NCBI GenBank assembly: GCA_024400935.1 | Contig: JAKSLZ010000008.1 | Coordinates: 1-58,823, forward strand | DNA: 58,823 bases | Source of the DNA: Muribaculaceae bacterium | GTDB lineage: Bacteria; Bacteroidota; Bacteroidia; Bacteroidales; Muribaculaceae | Direction of reading: 5' to 3' | Part shown: piece after piece, positions 16,402 to 25,971 of the stretch | Position numbering within the stretch: position 1 is the first letter of the stretch | Layout of the letters: every line of letters begins with the position of its first letter | Position numbers and translations under genes: made by a program | Notes under the pieces: model-generated | The model's input: the letters and a program-made list of their open reading frames with translations, nothing else | Told to the model about the DNA's origin: nothing | Databases searched by the model: none

Positions 16402-17640
16402 ATGAACTGGACGCTCAACATAGCATGGCGCTACCTTGTGTCTAAAAAGGCACACAACGCTGTCAACATCATCTCCATCGTCTCGGTGCTGGGTGTGATG
16501 GTGACAACGGCTGCGCTCGTGTGTGTGCTGAGCGTGTTCAACGGATTTCGCGGCATGATCATGGGCCGCCTTGCCATGCTCGACCCCGAGATAGCCGTGA
16601 CGGCCACCGTGGGCAAGACCATGGAGCACGGCGACAGCGCTCTCAAGGCCATCAAAGCCATCCCCGGCATAGCACAGGCAGTGCCGGTGATCGAGGATCA
16701 GGCGCTTGCCGTCTTTGCCGACTACCAGATGCCAGTGCGACTCAAGGGCGTGCCCGATGAGTACACGTCTATCAACAGCATGGACAGCCTCATCGTGGAC
16801 GGAGAATTCAAGCTGCACGACCAGGTGTCGCCCTATGCCGTGCTGGGCGTGGGCCCTGCCATAGCACTGCACGTGCGGCCCGAGTATCTGCGCATGATGC
16901 AACTCTATGCCCCACAGCGCCAGGGACGCGTCAACCTGGCCAACCCCATGGGGGCATTTCGCGTCGACTCACTCTTTGTGTCGGGCGTGTTCCTGCTACA
17001 GCAAAACAACTATGACGCTGACCTAATCTACGTGCCTCTGGACATGACCCGCAAGCTATTCAACTATGAGTCAGAGGCCACACAGATCGAAATCAAACTA
17101 GCACCGGGAGCCAACGAACAGGCCGTCATGCACGACCTGGAAAAGGCGCTGGGCAGCAGCTACACCGTCAAGAACCGCCTCATGCAACAGGCCATGGCCT
17201 ACAAGATGGTCAACATCGAGAAGTGGATGGCATTCCTGCTGCTGGCCTTCATCCTGGTCATCGCCACATTCAACGTCATCAGCACCCTGTCGCTGCTCAT
17301 CATCGAGAAAGACCGCAGCATCGCCACGCTGCTGAGCATGGGCGCTAACGGCAGCCAGGTGACACGCATCTTTGTCACCGAGGGGTGGCTCATATCGCTC
17401 GTGGGCGCCGTCACCGGCATCGTGCTGGGACTTGTGCTGTGCCTGTGCCAGCAGCAATTTGGGTGGATCACGCTCAACGTCGACCCCTCGCAGGTCATCG
17501 TCTATGCCTACCCCGTAGAGGTGGTGTGGACCGATATCATCGTCGTGTTCCTGCTTGTGGCGGCAGTGGGCCTGCTCACCTCGCTGGCCACATCACTCAC
17601 CATGCGCCGCCGCCTCTCTTCTAAAGCACACAAATCCTGA
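16402..17640 (+). CDS. ABC transporter permease, LolC/LolE type (FtsX domain)
   Basis: A 412-aa inner-membrane protein with four transmembrane segments: one at ~20-45 (NIISIVSVLGVMVTTAALVC) and three near 275-300, 320-345 and 375-400. The large periplasmic domain between the first and second resembles MacB/LolC. The last part is an FtsX permease domain (IEKDRSIATLLSMGA). LolCDE-type transporters release lipoproteins from the inner membrane, but the ATPase partner is not in the window. Position after rbfA is a recurring Bacteroidales arrangement. Confidence 0.88.
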   Translation: MNWTLNIAWRYLVSKKAHNAVNIISIVSVLGVMVTTAALVCVLSVFNGFRGMIMGRLAMLDPEIAVTATVGKTMEHGDSALKAIKAIPGIAQAVPVIEDQALAVFADYQMPVRLKGVPDEYTSINSMDSLIVDGEFKLHDQVSPYAVLGVGPAIALHVRPEYLRMMQLYAPQRQGRVNLANPMGAFRVDSLFVSGVFLLQQNNYDADLIYVPLDMTRKLFNYESEATQIEIKLAPGANEQAVMHDLEKALGSSYTVKNRLMQQAMAYKMVNIEKWMAFLLLAFILVIATFNVISTLSLLIIEKDRSIATLLSMGANGSQVTRIFVTEGWLISLVGAVTGIVLGLVLCLCQQQFGWITLNVDPSQVIVYAYPVEVVWTDIIVVFLLVAAVGLLTSLATSLTMRRRLSSKAHKS

Positions 17641-17800
17641 CAATCACATTTCAATCGCACCCCGAGGCCTCGCCACGGTGGATAGATCACCCATGTCAAC
17701 CTCCCCGTTGACCGTGGGCTCTGAGCTCGTTTTTTATTAATTAAGGTGAAACAGCAAAAAATAGTGCCCCCACGATGCCCGTAATGTGGCATAAAAAGTG

Positions 17801-17808
17801 TATCTTTG
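17801..17808 (+). promoter_or_regulatory. -7 element of the suf operon
   Basis: TATCTTTG (TAnnTTTG) 48 bp before the sufB ATG. No good -33 TTTG, so strength or sigma class is uncertain. Confidence 0.45.
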
Positions 17809-17855
17809 CAGTTTGAAGCGGCCACACATGGCGGCCGCACCCACCAACTAAGAAA

Positions 17856-19319
<1,464 letters not shown>

Positions 19320-19329
19320 CCGCCTAAAA

Positions 19330-19383
19330 CTAGAAATTCTAGATAGCCTAGAATGCCTAGAATGCCTATATAGTTTAGAATAA
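19330..19383. repeat. 9-bp CTAGAATGC-type array between sufB and sufC
   Basis: Six successive 9-mers beginning CTAGAAATT, CTAGATAGC, CTAGAATGC, CTAGAATGC, CTATATAGT, TTAGAATAA. The array starts 11 bases after the sufB stop. Confidence 0.75.
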
Positions 19384-19404
19384 AAAAGAAAACAACATAA
19401 AACT

Positions 19405-20160
19405 ATGCTTATAATAAAAGATTTACGTGCCTCTATTGAGGGCAAGGAAATATTAAAGGGGGTTAACCTCACAGTGCGTCCCGGCGAGGTACACGCCATC
19501 ATGGGCCCCAACGGCTCAGGCAAGAGCACGCTGAGCAATGTGCTCACCGGACATCCCGCCTACACTGTCACTGGCGGTGAGGTGACATTTGGCGGCAAGG
19601 ACCTGCTGGCATTGTCACCCGAGGACCGCGCCCACGAGGGACTGTTCCTCAGCTTCCAGTATCCCGTCGAGATTCCTGGCGTGTCGATGGTCAACTTCAT
19701 GCGCGCCGCCATCAACGAGAAACGCAAGTACTTTGACCAGGAACCCCTCAGCGCCAGCGACTTCCTGAAGCTGATGCGCGAGAAGCGCGCCGTTGTTGAG
19801 CTTGACAACAAGCTTGCCTCACGCTCAGTCAACGAGGGTTTCTCGGGCGGTGAGAAAAAGCGCAATGAGATTTTCCAGATGGCCATGCTCGAGCCCAAGC
19901 TGAGCATCCTCGACGAGACCGACAGCGGCCTTGACATCGACGCACTGCGCATCGTGGCAAGCGGCGTCAACAAGCTCAAGAGCGAGGAGAACGCTACCAT
20001 AGTCATCACCCACTACCAGCGTCTGCTCGACTACATCAAGCCCGACTTTGTGCACGTGCTCTACAAGGGACGCATCGTGATGAGCGCTGGCCCCGAGCTG
20101 GCTCTCGAACTCGAGGAGAAGGGTTATGACTGGATCAAGGCCCAGGTTGACGGAGAATAA
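19405..20160 (+). CDS. sufC: Fe-S cluster assembly ATPase SufC
   Basis: A 251-aa ABC-type ATPase of the SufBCD complex. Walker A is GPNGSGKS (~34-41), the signature region [14 protein letters not shown], and Walker [15 protein letters not shown]; the ETDSGLD form is SufC-specific. ATP hydrolysis drives conformational changes in SufB-SufD during cluster assembly. It lies 17 bp upstream of sufD. Confidence 0.97.
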   Translation: MLIIKDLRASIEGKEILKGVNLTVRPGEVHAIMGPNGSGKSTLSNVLTGHPAYTVTGGEVTFGGKDLLALSPEDRAHEGLFLSFQYPVEIPGVSMVNFMRAAINEKRKYFDQEPLSASDFLKLMREKRAVVELDNKLASRSVNEGFSGGEKKRNEIFQMAMLEPKLSILDETDSGLDIDALRIVASGVNKLKSEENATIVITHYQRLLDYIKPDFVHVLYKGRIVMSAGPELALELEEKGYDWIKAQVDGE

Positions 20161-20177
20161 ACCCCAAACTAACAACA

Positions 20178-21530
20178 ATGAACGCATTACAACAATACAT
20201 AGACCTCTTCAAGGACAACCGCTCCACCATTGAGAACGGCGCACCTGCTGTGCTCAACGCCCAGCGCGACGCTGCCCTCAAGGCTCTGGAGACGGTACGA
20301 CTGCCCCGCAAGGGCAGCGAGGACTACGAGGCCACCGACCTCGAGGCAGTCTTTGCCCCTGACTATGGCATGAACCTCACGCGCATCGCCTTCAGCGGTG
20401 ACGCGGCCGAGAGTTTCCGCTGCGACGTGCCCAACATGAGCACATGCCTATACATGTGCTTCAACGACAGCATCGTGGCAGGCCCCAACGCCGTGCGCAA
20501 TGCTGGTGGCGTGGTGGTGGAGACATTTGCCCAGGCAGCCGCTAATCATCCCGGCGTGCTGGCACGCTACGGCTCGCTGGCAAGCCTTGACGACCCCACC
20601 GTGGCGCTCAACACACTGCTGGCCCAGGACGGCCTGCTGGTGTATGTGCCCCGCGGCGTGGTTGCCGAGCGACCCATCCAGCTGGTCAACATCTTCAACA
20701 CCACACAGCCGCTCATGGCAGTGCGCCGCATCCTCGTGGTGCTGGAGCAGGGAGCGCAGGCCCGCATGCTGGTGTGCGACCACACGCAGAACAAGGACGT
20801 GGACTACCTGGCATCGCAGGTGGTAGAGATTATCGCCGCCGAGGACTCAGTGTTTGACTACTACGACCTGGAAGAGAGCAGCCCCGCCACCCACCGCGTG
20901 TCATCAATCTATGCACAGCAGGCGGCAGGCAGCAACGTGCTCATCGACGGCATCACGCTCACTAACGGCTTCACCCGCAACAACTACCGCATCAGCGTGG
21001 ACGGCGAGCATGCCGAGACCACACTGCTGGGCATGACCATCGCCGGCGACAAGCAGCATGTCGACACCCACACGCTCATCAGCCACAATGTGGGCAATTG
21101 CCACAGCAACGAGATGTTCAAGTATGTGCTGGGCGACCAGGCTGTGGGCGCATTTGCCGGCAAGATTCTTGTCAAGGAAGGCTGTCCGCGCGTCGAAGCC
21201 TACCAGGGCAACCGCAACCTGTGCGCTTCGCCCGAGGCCCGCATGTACACCAAGCCTCAGCTCGAGATCTACACCGATGACGTGAAGTGCTCGCACGGCA
21301 CCACCATAGGCCAGCTCGACCAGGAAGCGCTCTACTACATGCGCACACGCGGCATCAGTGCCGACGAGGCTCGCCGACTGCTCATGCAGGCCTTCATGGC
21401 CGACGTCATCGACGGCGTGCGCCTGGAGATGCTGCGCGACCGCCTGCACCACCTGGTAGAGAAACGCTTCAACGGCACCCTGGCCGCATGCTCATCATGC
21501 CAGGAGGCGTGTAAAGGGTTAAGAGGTTAA
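20178..21530 (+). CDS. sufD: Fe-S cluster assembly protein SufD
   Basis: A 450-aa SufB paralogue forming the scaffold heterodimer. The beta-helix core includes RNNYRISVDGEHAETTLLGM and DTHTLISHNVGNCHSNEMFKYVLGDQ, and the C-terminal motif is CSHGTTIGQLDQEALYYMRTRGIS. The last residues KGLRG and the TAA stop are encoded by the start of an 8-bp repeat array, so the repeat has supplied the end of the gene. A CSSCQEAC cluster precedes this end. Confidence 0.95.
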   Translation: MNALQQYIDLFKDNRSTIENGAPAVLNAQRDAALKALETVRLPRKGSEDYEATDLEAVFAPDYGMNLTRIAFSGDAAESFRCDVPNMSTCLYMCFNDSIVAGPNAVRNAGGVVVETFAQAAANHPGVLARYGSLASLDDPTVALNTLLAQDGLLVYVPRGVVAERPIQLVNIFNTTQPLMAVRRILVVLEQGAQARMLVCDHTQNKDVDYLASQVVEIIAAEDSVFDYYDLEESSPATHRVSSIYAQQAAGSNVLIDGITLTNGFTRNNYRISVDGEHAETTLLGMTIAGDKQHVDTHTLISHNVGNCHSNEMFKYVLGDQAVGAFAGKILVKEGCPRVEAYQGNRNLCASPEARMYTKPQLEIYTDDVKCSHGTTIGQLDQEALYYMRTRGISADEARRLLMQAFMADVIDGVRLEMLRDRLHHLVEKRFNGTLAACSSCQEACKGLRG

Positions 21531-21580
21531 CAGGTTAACAGGTTAACAGGTTAAGAGGTTAACAGGTTAACAGGTTAACC
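21517..21580. repeat. 8-bp GGTTAANN array at the 3' end of sufD
   Basis: Eight perfect octamers (GGTTAAGA or GGTTAACA types) over 64 bp. The sufD stop codon at 21528-21530 is formed by the TAA of the second unit. Confidence 0.94.
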
Positions 21581-21629
21581 CGGATTTCCCGGAAATTCCG
21601 GAAAAGCCGGATCCCCCCGAGTATCCGGT
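21579..21629. repeat. CCGG-phased short array before sufS
   Basis: CCGG recurs about every 9-10 bp (CCCGGATTT, CCCGGAAATT, CCGGAAAAG, CCGGATCC, then TATCCGG). It directly adjoins the 8-bp array. A similar run lies at 14281-14325. Confidence 0.6.
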
Positions 21630-21652
21630 AATGAACGATTACATCATTGACT

Positions 21653-22861
21653 ATGAATATAGAAGAGATAAGACAGGAGTTCCCCATTCTGGAGCGCGAG
21701 GTAGACGGCAAGCCGCTGGTCTACTTTGACAACGCGGCCACATCACAGACTCCGCTGTGCGTGGTCAACGCCATCACCGAGATGTATAACTGCCACAAGG
21801 CCAACGTGCATCGCGGCGTACACACGCTGTCGCAGGAAGCCACTGACCGCGTGGAGGCATCACGCGAGAAGGTGCGCGCCTTTATCAACGCCGCTTCCGT
21901 CCAGGAAGTAATCTTCACCCGCGGCACCACCGAGGGTATCAACCTCGTGGCTAGCTCTATGGGCGAGAAGATATTCAACGGCGACGAGATCATCGTCACG
22001 CAGATGGAGCACCACAGCAACATCGTGCCCTGGCAACTGCTGGGACAACGCAAGCGCATCAGGCTCATCGTGGTCCCCGTCAAAGAGGACGGCACACTCG
22101 ACATCGAGGCCTACGAGGACCTCTTCAGCGACAGCACGCGCTTTGTGGCCATCAGCCACATGAGCAACGTGCTGGGCACGGTCAACCCAGTGAAGCAGAT
22201 GATTGAGATTGCCCATGCACACGATGTGCCCGTGCTGGTCGACGGCGCTCAGGCCGCACCACACATGCCCGTCGACGTGCAGGACCTCGACTGCGACTTC
22301 TATGCTTTCTCGGCCCACAAGATGTATGGTCCCACCGGCGTGGGCGTGCTCTACGGCAAGAAGAAATGGCTTGAACGCATGACTCCCTACCAGGGCGGCG
22401 GCGAGATGATCTCTACCGTGTCGTTCAAGAACACCACCTGGGCCGACCTCCCCTTCAAGTTCGAGGCCGGCACGCCCGACTTTGTGGGCATTGCCGCTCT
22501 GGGCACCGCCATCGACTACATCCAGTCGCTGGGCATGGACAATATAGCCTCACGCGAGCAGGAACTGCTGGAATATGCCACAGCACGTCTGCAAGAGATA
22601 GACGGACTGCGCATCTATGGCACTGCGCCACACAAGGGTGCCGTCATCTCGTTCCTCGTCAACGACATCAACAGCTATGACATGGGACTGCTGCTCGACA
22701 AGCTGGGCTTTGCCGTGCGCACCGGACACCACTGCGCGCAGCCGCTCATGGAGCGCTATGGAGTGACTGGCATGATTCGTGCATCATTCTCATTTTACAA
22801 CACCCACGACGAGATTGACCGCTTCGCACAAGCAGTACAACGCGTGAGTGCAATGTTTTGA
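21653..22861 (+). CDS. sufS: Cysteine desulfurase SufS
   Basis: A 402-aa PLP-dependent group II cysteine desulfurase that supplies sulfur to SufBCD. The PLP lysine is in SAHKMYGPTGVGVLYG, the catalytic cysteine in RTGHHCAQPLM, and the substrate-site His in QMEHHSNIVPW. A TTG at 21647 is in frame, but the ATG at 21653 (MNIEEIRQEFPILEREV) fits the family. No SufE or SufU partner is encoded nearby. It is the last suf gene; the next gene starts 25 bp downstream. Confidence 0.96.
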   Translation: MNIEEIRQEFPILEREVDGKPLVYFDNAATSQTPLCVVNAITEMYNCHKANVHRGVHTLSQEATDRVEASREKVRAFINAASVQEVIFTRGTTEGINLVASSMGEKIFNGDEIIVTQMEHHSNIVPWQLLGQRKRIRLIVVPVKEDGTLDIEAYEDLFSDSTRFVAISHMSNVLGTVNPVKQMIEIAHAHDVPVLVDGAQAAPHMPVDVQDLDCDFYAFSAHKMYGPTGVGVLYGKKKWLERMTPYQGGGEMISTVSFKNTTWADLPFKFEAGTPDFVGIAALGTAIDYIQSLGMDNIASREQELLEYATARLQEIDGLRIYGTAPHKGAVISFLVNDINSYDMGLLLDKLGFAVRTGHHCAQPLMERYGVTGMIRASFSFYNTHDEIDRFAQAVQRVSAMF

Positions 22862-22886
22862 TTACCAACCCTAAATATTTTGTATC

Positions 22887-23753
22887 ATGGAATTCTATGT
22901 ATTTATCGACAACGAGCAACGCGGACCCTACACCATCAGACAGCTTGAGCAACTGGGCATCACCCCCGAGACCGACGTGTGGACCAAGGGAATGCCTGAC
23001 TGGAAACCTGCCGGCGACGTGCCCGAACTCACGTCACTGCTGCAAGAACTCGACTACAAGCGTCGCCGCTATGAGATCCCCGAGGAACGCACCTACAACC
23101 CGCCCGCCGAGAAGACCAAGAAAAAACGCGGCGGATGCATGCTGTGGGGACTCCTCGTTACCTTTGTGGTCCTTGCGGTGATGATTGTAACCGTGCCGTC
23201 GCGCGAAGACCACGTGGGAGCCATCAAGGACACCACACACGAGTGGGTCAACTCCATCGTCAACACCACCGGCCTGGGCGGCTCGGTGATAGGCGAGATG
23301 GCCAAGTGGGTGACCGACAACGGTGCCGACGTCATCATCAACCAGCTGTTCACCTGCGACAACTACTTTGTGTGTTCAGTGGGATACTTTACTTATGGCC
23401 ACGAGCGCAAACAGGTGTCGCTGGGCGTCCTGGGGCACGTGTTCACATTTGACAAGGCCGCCATCAACGAGGCCATACGCAACGCCATTGCGCCCAAGCT
23501 CAAAGAAGAAGAGGCGGCCATGGACGTGGCACCCGACATCATCACCGTGGACCCGCAGCCCATATACCCCGGCAGACCTCAGGACAACGAGGAGAATGCA
23601 ACCGAGCAACCCGAACAGCCCAAGGCCGAGAAGGCCGAAAAGCAGGGCTCTGACCCGGCACGCGAGCTCCTCGACACCGTGGCACAGCACGTGAAGCGCG
23701 AGGCGCTCAAGGCAGCTAAGGAGTGGGCCAAGAAAAAAATCGACGAAATGTAA
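22887..23753 (+). CDS. GYF_2 (DUF4339) membrane protein
   Basis: A 288-aa protein. Residues 1-50 form a GYF_2/DUF4339 domain (EFYVFIDNEQRGPYTIRQLEQ...DVWTKGMPDWKPAG). A transmembrane helix is at ~84-104 (CMLWGLLVTFVVLAVMIVTV). An exported or luminal region follows, resembling DUF4359 (VSLGVLGHVFTFDK). The tail is charged and Glu/Lys-rich (EQPEQPKAEKAEKQ). The GYF_2 domain probably binds peptides in the cytoplasm. It sits 25 bp after sufS, but a role in Fe-S assembly is not indicated. Confidence 0.75.
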   Translation: MEFYVFIDNEQRGPYTIRQLEQLGITPETDVWTKGMPDWKPAGDVPELTSLLQELDYKRRRYEIPEERTYNPPAEKTKKKRGGCMLWGLLVTFVVLAVMIVTVPSREDHVGAIKDTTHEWVNSIVNTTGLGGSVIGEMAKWVTDNGADVIINQLFTCDNYFVCSVGYFTYGHERKQVSLGVLGHVFTFDKAAINEAIRNAIAPKLKEEEAAMDVAPDIITVDPQPIYPGRPQDNEENATEQPEQPKAEKAEKQGSDPARELLDTVAQHVKREALKAAKEWAKKKIDEM

Positions 23754-23859
23754 CTACACTATCATTTTTTACAGCACGGGAGAGAGATGTCAACCCGCTT
23801 TGCACCCAACGCCCGCAAAACAAGAATCATGACATCCGCCCCGCAATTTATATAGAACT

Positions 23860-25527
23860 ATGAATTATACTGAGAATCTTCCCGACGGACGCCTCATCGT
23901 GAGGGGCCACATCGTGGACGTAATAAAGAGATACACCTATGACGGCGAGATTGTTGTCGCCCAGGGCAAAATCGAATCAATAACCAAGCGCGACGACATC
24001 CCCGCCGACGCACCCTATTACATGCCCGGATTCATCGACGGACACGTGCATGTGGAGAGCTCAATGATGCTCCCCACCGAGTTTGCCCGCATCGCAACCC
24101 AGCACGGCACAGTGGGCGCAATATGCGACCCCCATGAGATTGCCAACGTGATAGGCACTGAAGGTGTGCGTCTCATGCTCGACTCGGCACGTGCTTCGCT
24201 GTTCCACTTTGCTTTTGGCTGCCCGTCGTGCGTTCCCGCCTGCGGTCCCTCAATCGAGACCAGCGGACACACTATTGACAGCAAGGCCGTGGCCCAGCTC
24301 ATGCAGGACGACGAGATCTGGTTCCTGGGCGAGATGATGAATTTCCCCGGAGTGCTCAACCACGACAGCGAGGTGATGGCCAAGGTCAAGGCCGCCCTCG
24401 ATGCAGGCAAGCCCGTTGACGGACATGCTCCCGGACTGGTGGGCGAGAGCCGCATGCAGTACACCCTGGCAGGTATCACCACCGACCACGAGTGCACCAC
24501 CCTCACCGAGGGACGCGACGCTGTGGCTTGTGGCATGATTGTGCAGATACGCGAGGGATCGGCAGCCAAGGACTATGCCGCACTGTCACCGCTCATCAGC
24601 GAGGCTCCAGGACACGTGATGCTGTGCACCGACGACAGCCACCCCACCGACCTCGTGAGAGGACACATCAACCTCATCGTGCAGCGCGCACTGGCCGACG
24701 GATATAACATCATGGACATCCTGCAGGCGGCTTGCGTCACTCCTGTGCACCACTACGGACTCCCCGTGGGACTGCTGCAGCCCGGTGACTCGGCCGACTT
24801 CATAGGCGTGGATAACCTGAGCCCCAACTTCCGCATCATCAAGACTTACATCAAGGGCGAACGCGTCTTCTCGTCAACCGGGCACGACACCGCCATAGCA
24901 CAGCTCGAGCGCTCGGTAGCTTTCCAGAGCAAGCTGCGCGACGTCAACACATTCAACATGTTCAACGCATCGCCCATCACTGTAGACGACATCGCCACAC
25001 AGGCACACGGCGACGTGCACGTGATCGTAGCCAGCGACGGCTCGCTGCTCACCGGACATGAGGTCAGACCACTGACACGCGACATCCAGAAGATTGTGGT
25101 GCTCAACCGCTACACTCCCGGAGCCAAGCCCCAAGTGGGTTTCATCAAGGGGTTCAACATCACTAACGGAGCCTTTGCACAGACCATAGCCCATGACTGC
25201 CACAACATCATGGCCGTGGGCAGCAACGACGAGATGCTGGTCGAGGTCATCAACCGCGTCATCAAGATGGAAGGCGGCATAGCTGCAACTGACGGAATCG
25301 AGATGACCGAGCTGCCACTGCCCATAGGCGGACTCATGTCGGCCATCAACGGCCACGAGATTGCCCACCGCAGCATGCTGCTCGAGGAGACTGTGAGCCG
25401 CGCCGGATGCCACCTGCGATCTCCGTTCATCACTCTGGGATTCATGGCTCTGCCCGTGATACCCAAGCTCAAGCTCACCGACAAGGGGCTGCTCGACACC
25501 GCCGCATTCCAGTTCATCCAGCAATAA
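23860..25527 (+). CDS. ade: Adenine deaminase
   Basis: A 555-aa amidohydrolase-superfamily enzyme converting adenine to hypoxanthine and ammonia in purine salvage. Metal-binding motifs are PGFIDGHVHVESSMM, ICDPHEIANVIG, HAPGLVGESRMQYTLAGITTDHECTT and the metal-ligand Asp in LCTDDSHPTDL. The C-terminal domain (MTELPLPIGGLMS) is also family-typical. Length is normal. Separated from the previous gene by 106 bp and followed by a strong terminator, so probably its own unit. Confidence 0.95.
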   Translation: MNYTENLPDGRLIVRGHIVDVIKRYTYDGEIVVAQGKIESITKRDDIPADAPYYMPGFIDGHVHVESSMMLPTEFARIATQHGTVGAICDPHEIANVIGTEGVRLMLDSARASLFHFAFGCPSCVPACGPSIETSGHTIDSKAVAQLMQDDEIWFLGEMMNFPGVLNHDSEVMAKVKAALDAGKPVDGHAPGLVGESRMQYTLAGITTDHECTTLTEGRDAVACGMIVQIREGSAAKDYAALSPLISEAPGHVMLCTDDSHPTDLVRGHINLIVQRALADGYNIMDILQAACVTPVHHYGLPVGLLQPGDSADFIGVDNLSPNFRIIKTYIKGERVFSSTGHDTAIAQLERSVAFQSKLRDVNTFNMFNASPITVDDIATQAHGDVHVIVASDGSLLTGHEVRPLTRDIQKIVVLNRYTPGAKPQVGFIKGFNITNGAFAQTIAHDCHNIMAVGSNDEMLVEVINRVIKMEGGIAATDGIEMTELPLPIGGLMSAINGHEIAHRSMLLEETVSRAGCHLRSPFITLGFMALPVIPKLKLTDKGLLDTAAFQFIQQ

Positions 25528-25892
25528 GCACCACAGGCAACAGCCCGCCAGGAACCGAAGGTTGCACCCATGGATGCTCGCGCACAAACCTGAGTGTCAA
25601 AACCAAATGTCAAACAGCAAATCACCCATAACAAAGAGCTCGGCGTTGTGCCGAGCCCTTTCTTTTTAATACCACCCTTAACCACTTATTGCACAAGGCG
25701 TTTACTACACATCCCGACATCACCGCAACGCATAACCTCACCATACCCTCCACGCTCTCAAACGACCACACGGCGTGCCCCCACATTGGGCACCACAAAA
25801 AAGCATCGGGGACATCACATTTTTCAAGAATTAACAAGCATTTTTTAACTATTTTTTTAGAGGAATTGCTTTATTATTTGCGGGATTTTTTG
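25528..25892 (+). other. ade-gyrB spacer containing a terminator; otherwise no gene
   Basis: Apart from the terminator at 25638-25669, the sequence is C/A-rich to 25800 and AT-rich beyond. No credible coding sequence or RNA gene was seen. Confidence 0.5.
25638..25669 (+). terminator. Terminator after ade
   Basis: Perfect stem GCTCGGC/GCCGAGC with a GTTGT loop, followed by CCTTTCTTTTTAA. It lies 110 bp beyond the ade stop. Confidence 0.85.
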
Positions 25893-25900
25893 TAATTTTG
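25893..25900 (+). promoter_or_regulatory. -7 element of gyrB
   Basis: TAATTTTG matches TAnnTTTG 71 bp before the ATG. The nearest -33 candidate (TTG at 25866) is 24 bp away, longer than ideal. Confidence 0.4.
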
Positions 25901-25971
25901 TATGTTTTTGGGCGGCAAGCGTTTGCACACTGCCCAAAAGCCCCAAAAATACAGAAGAAAACATACTTTTT

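Noticed and set aside
23754-23859. Riboswitch upstream of adenine deaminase
   Set aside because: No purine-riboswitch core pairing or conserved loops could be found in the 106-bp spacer.
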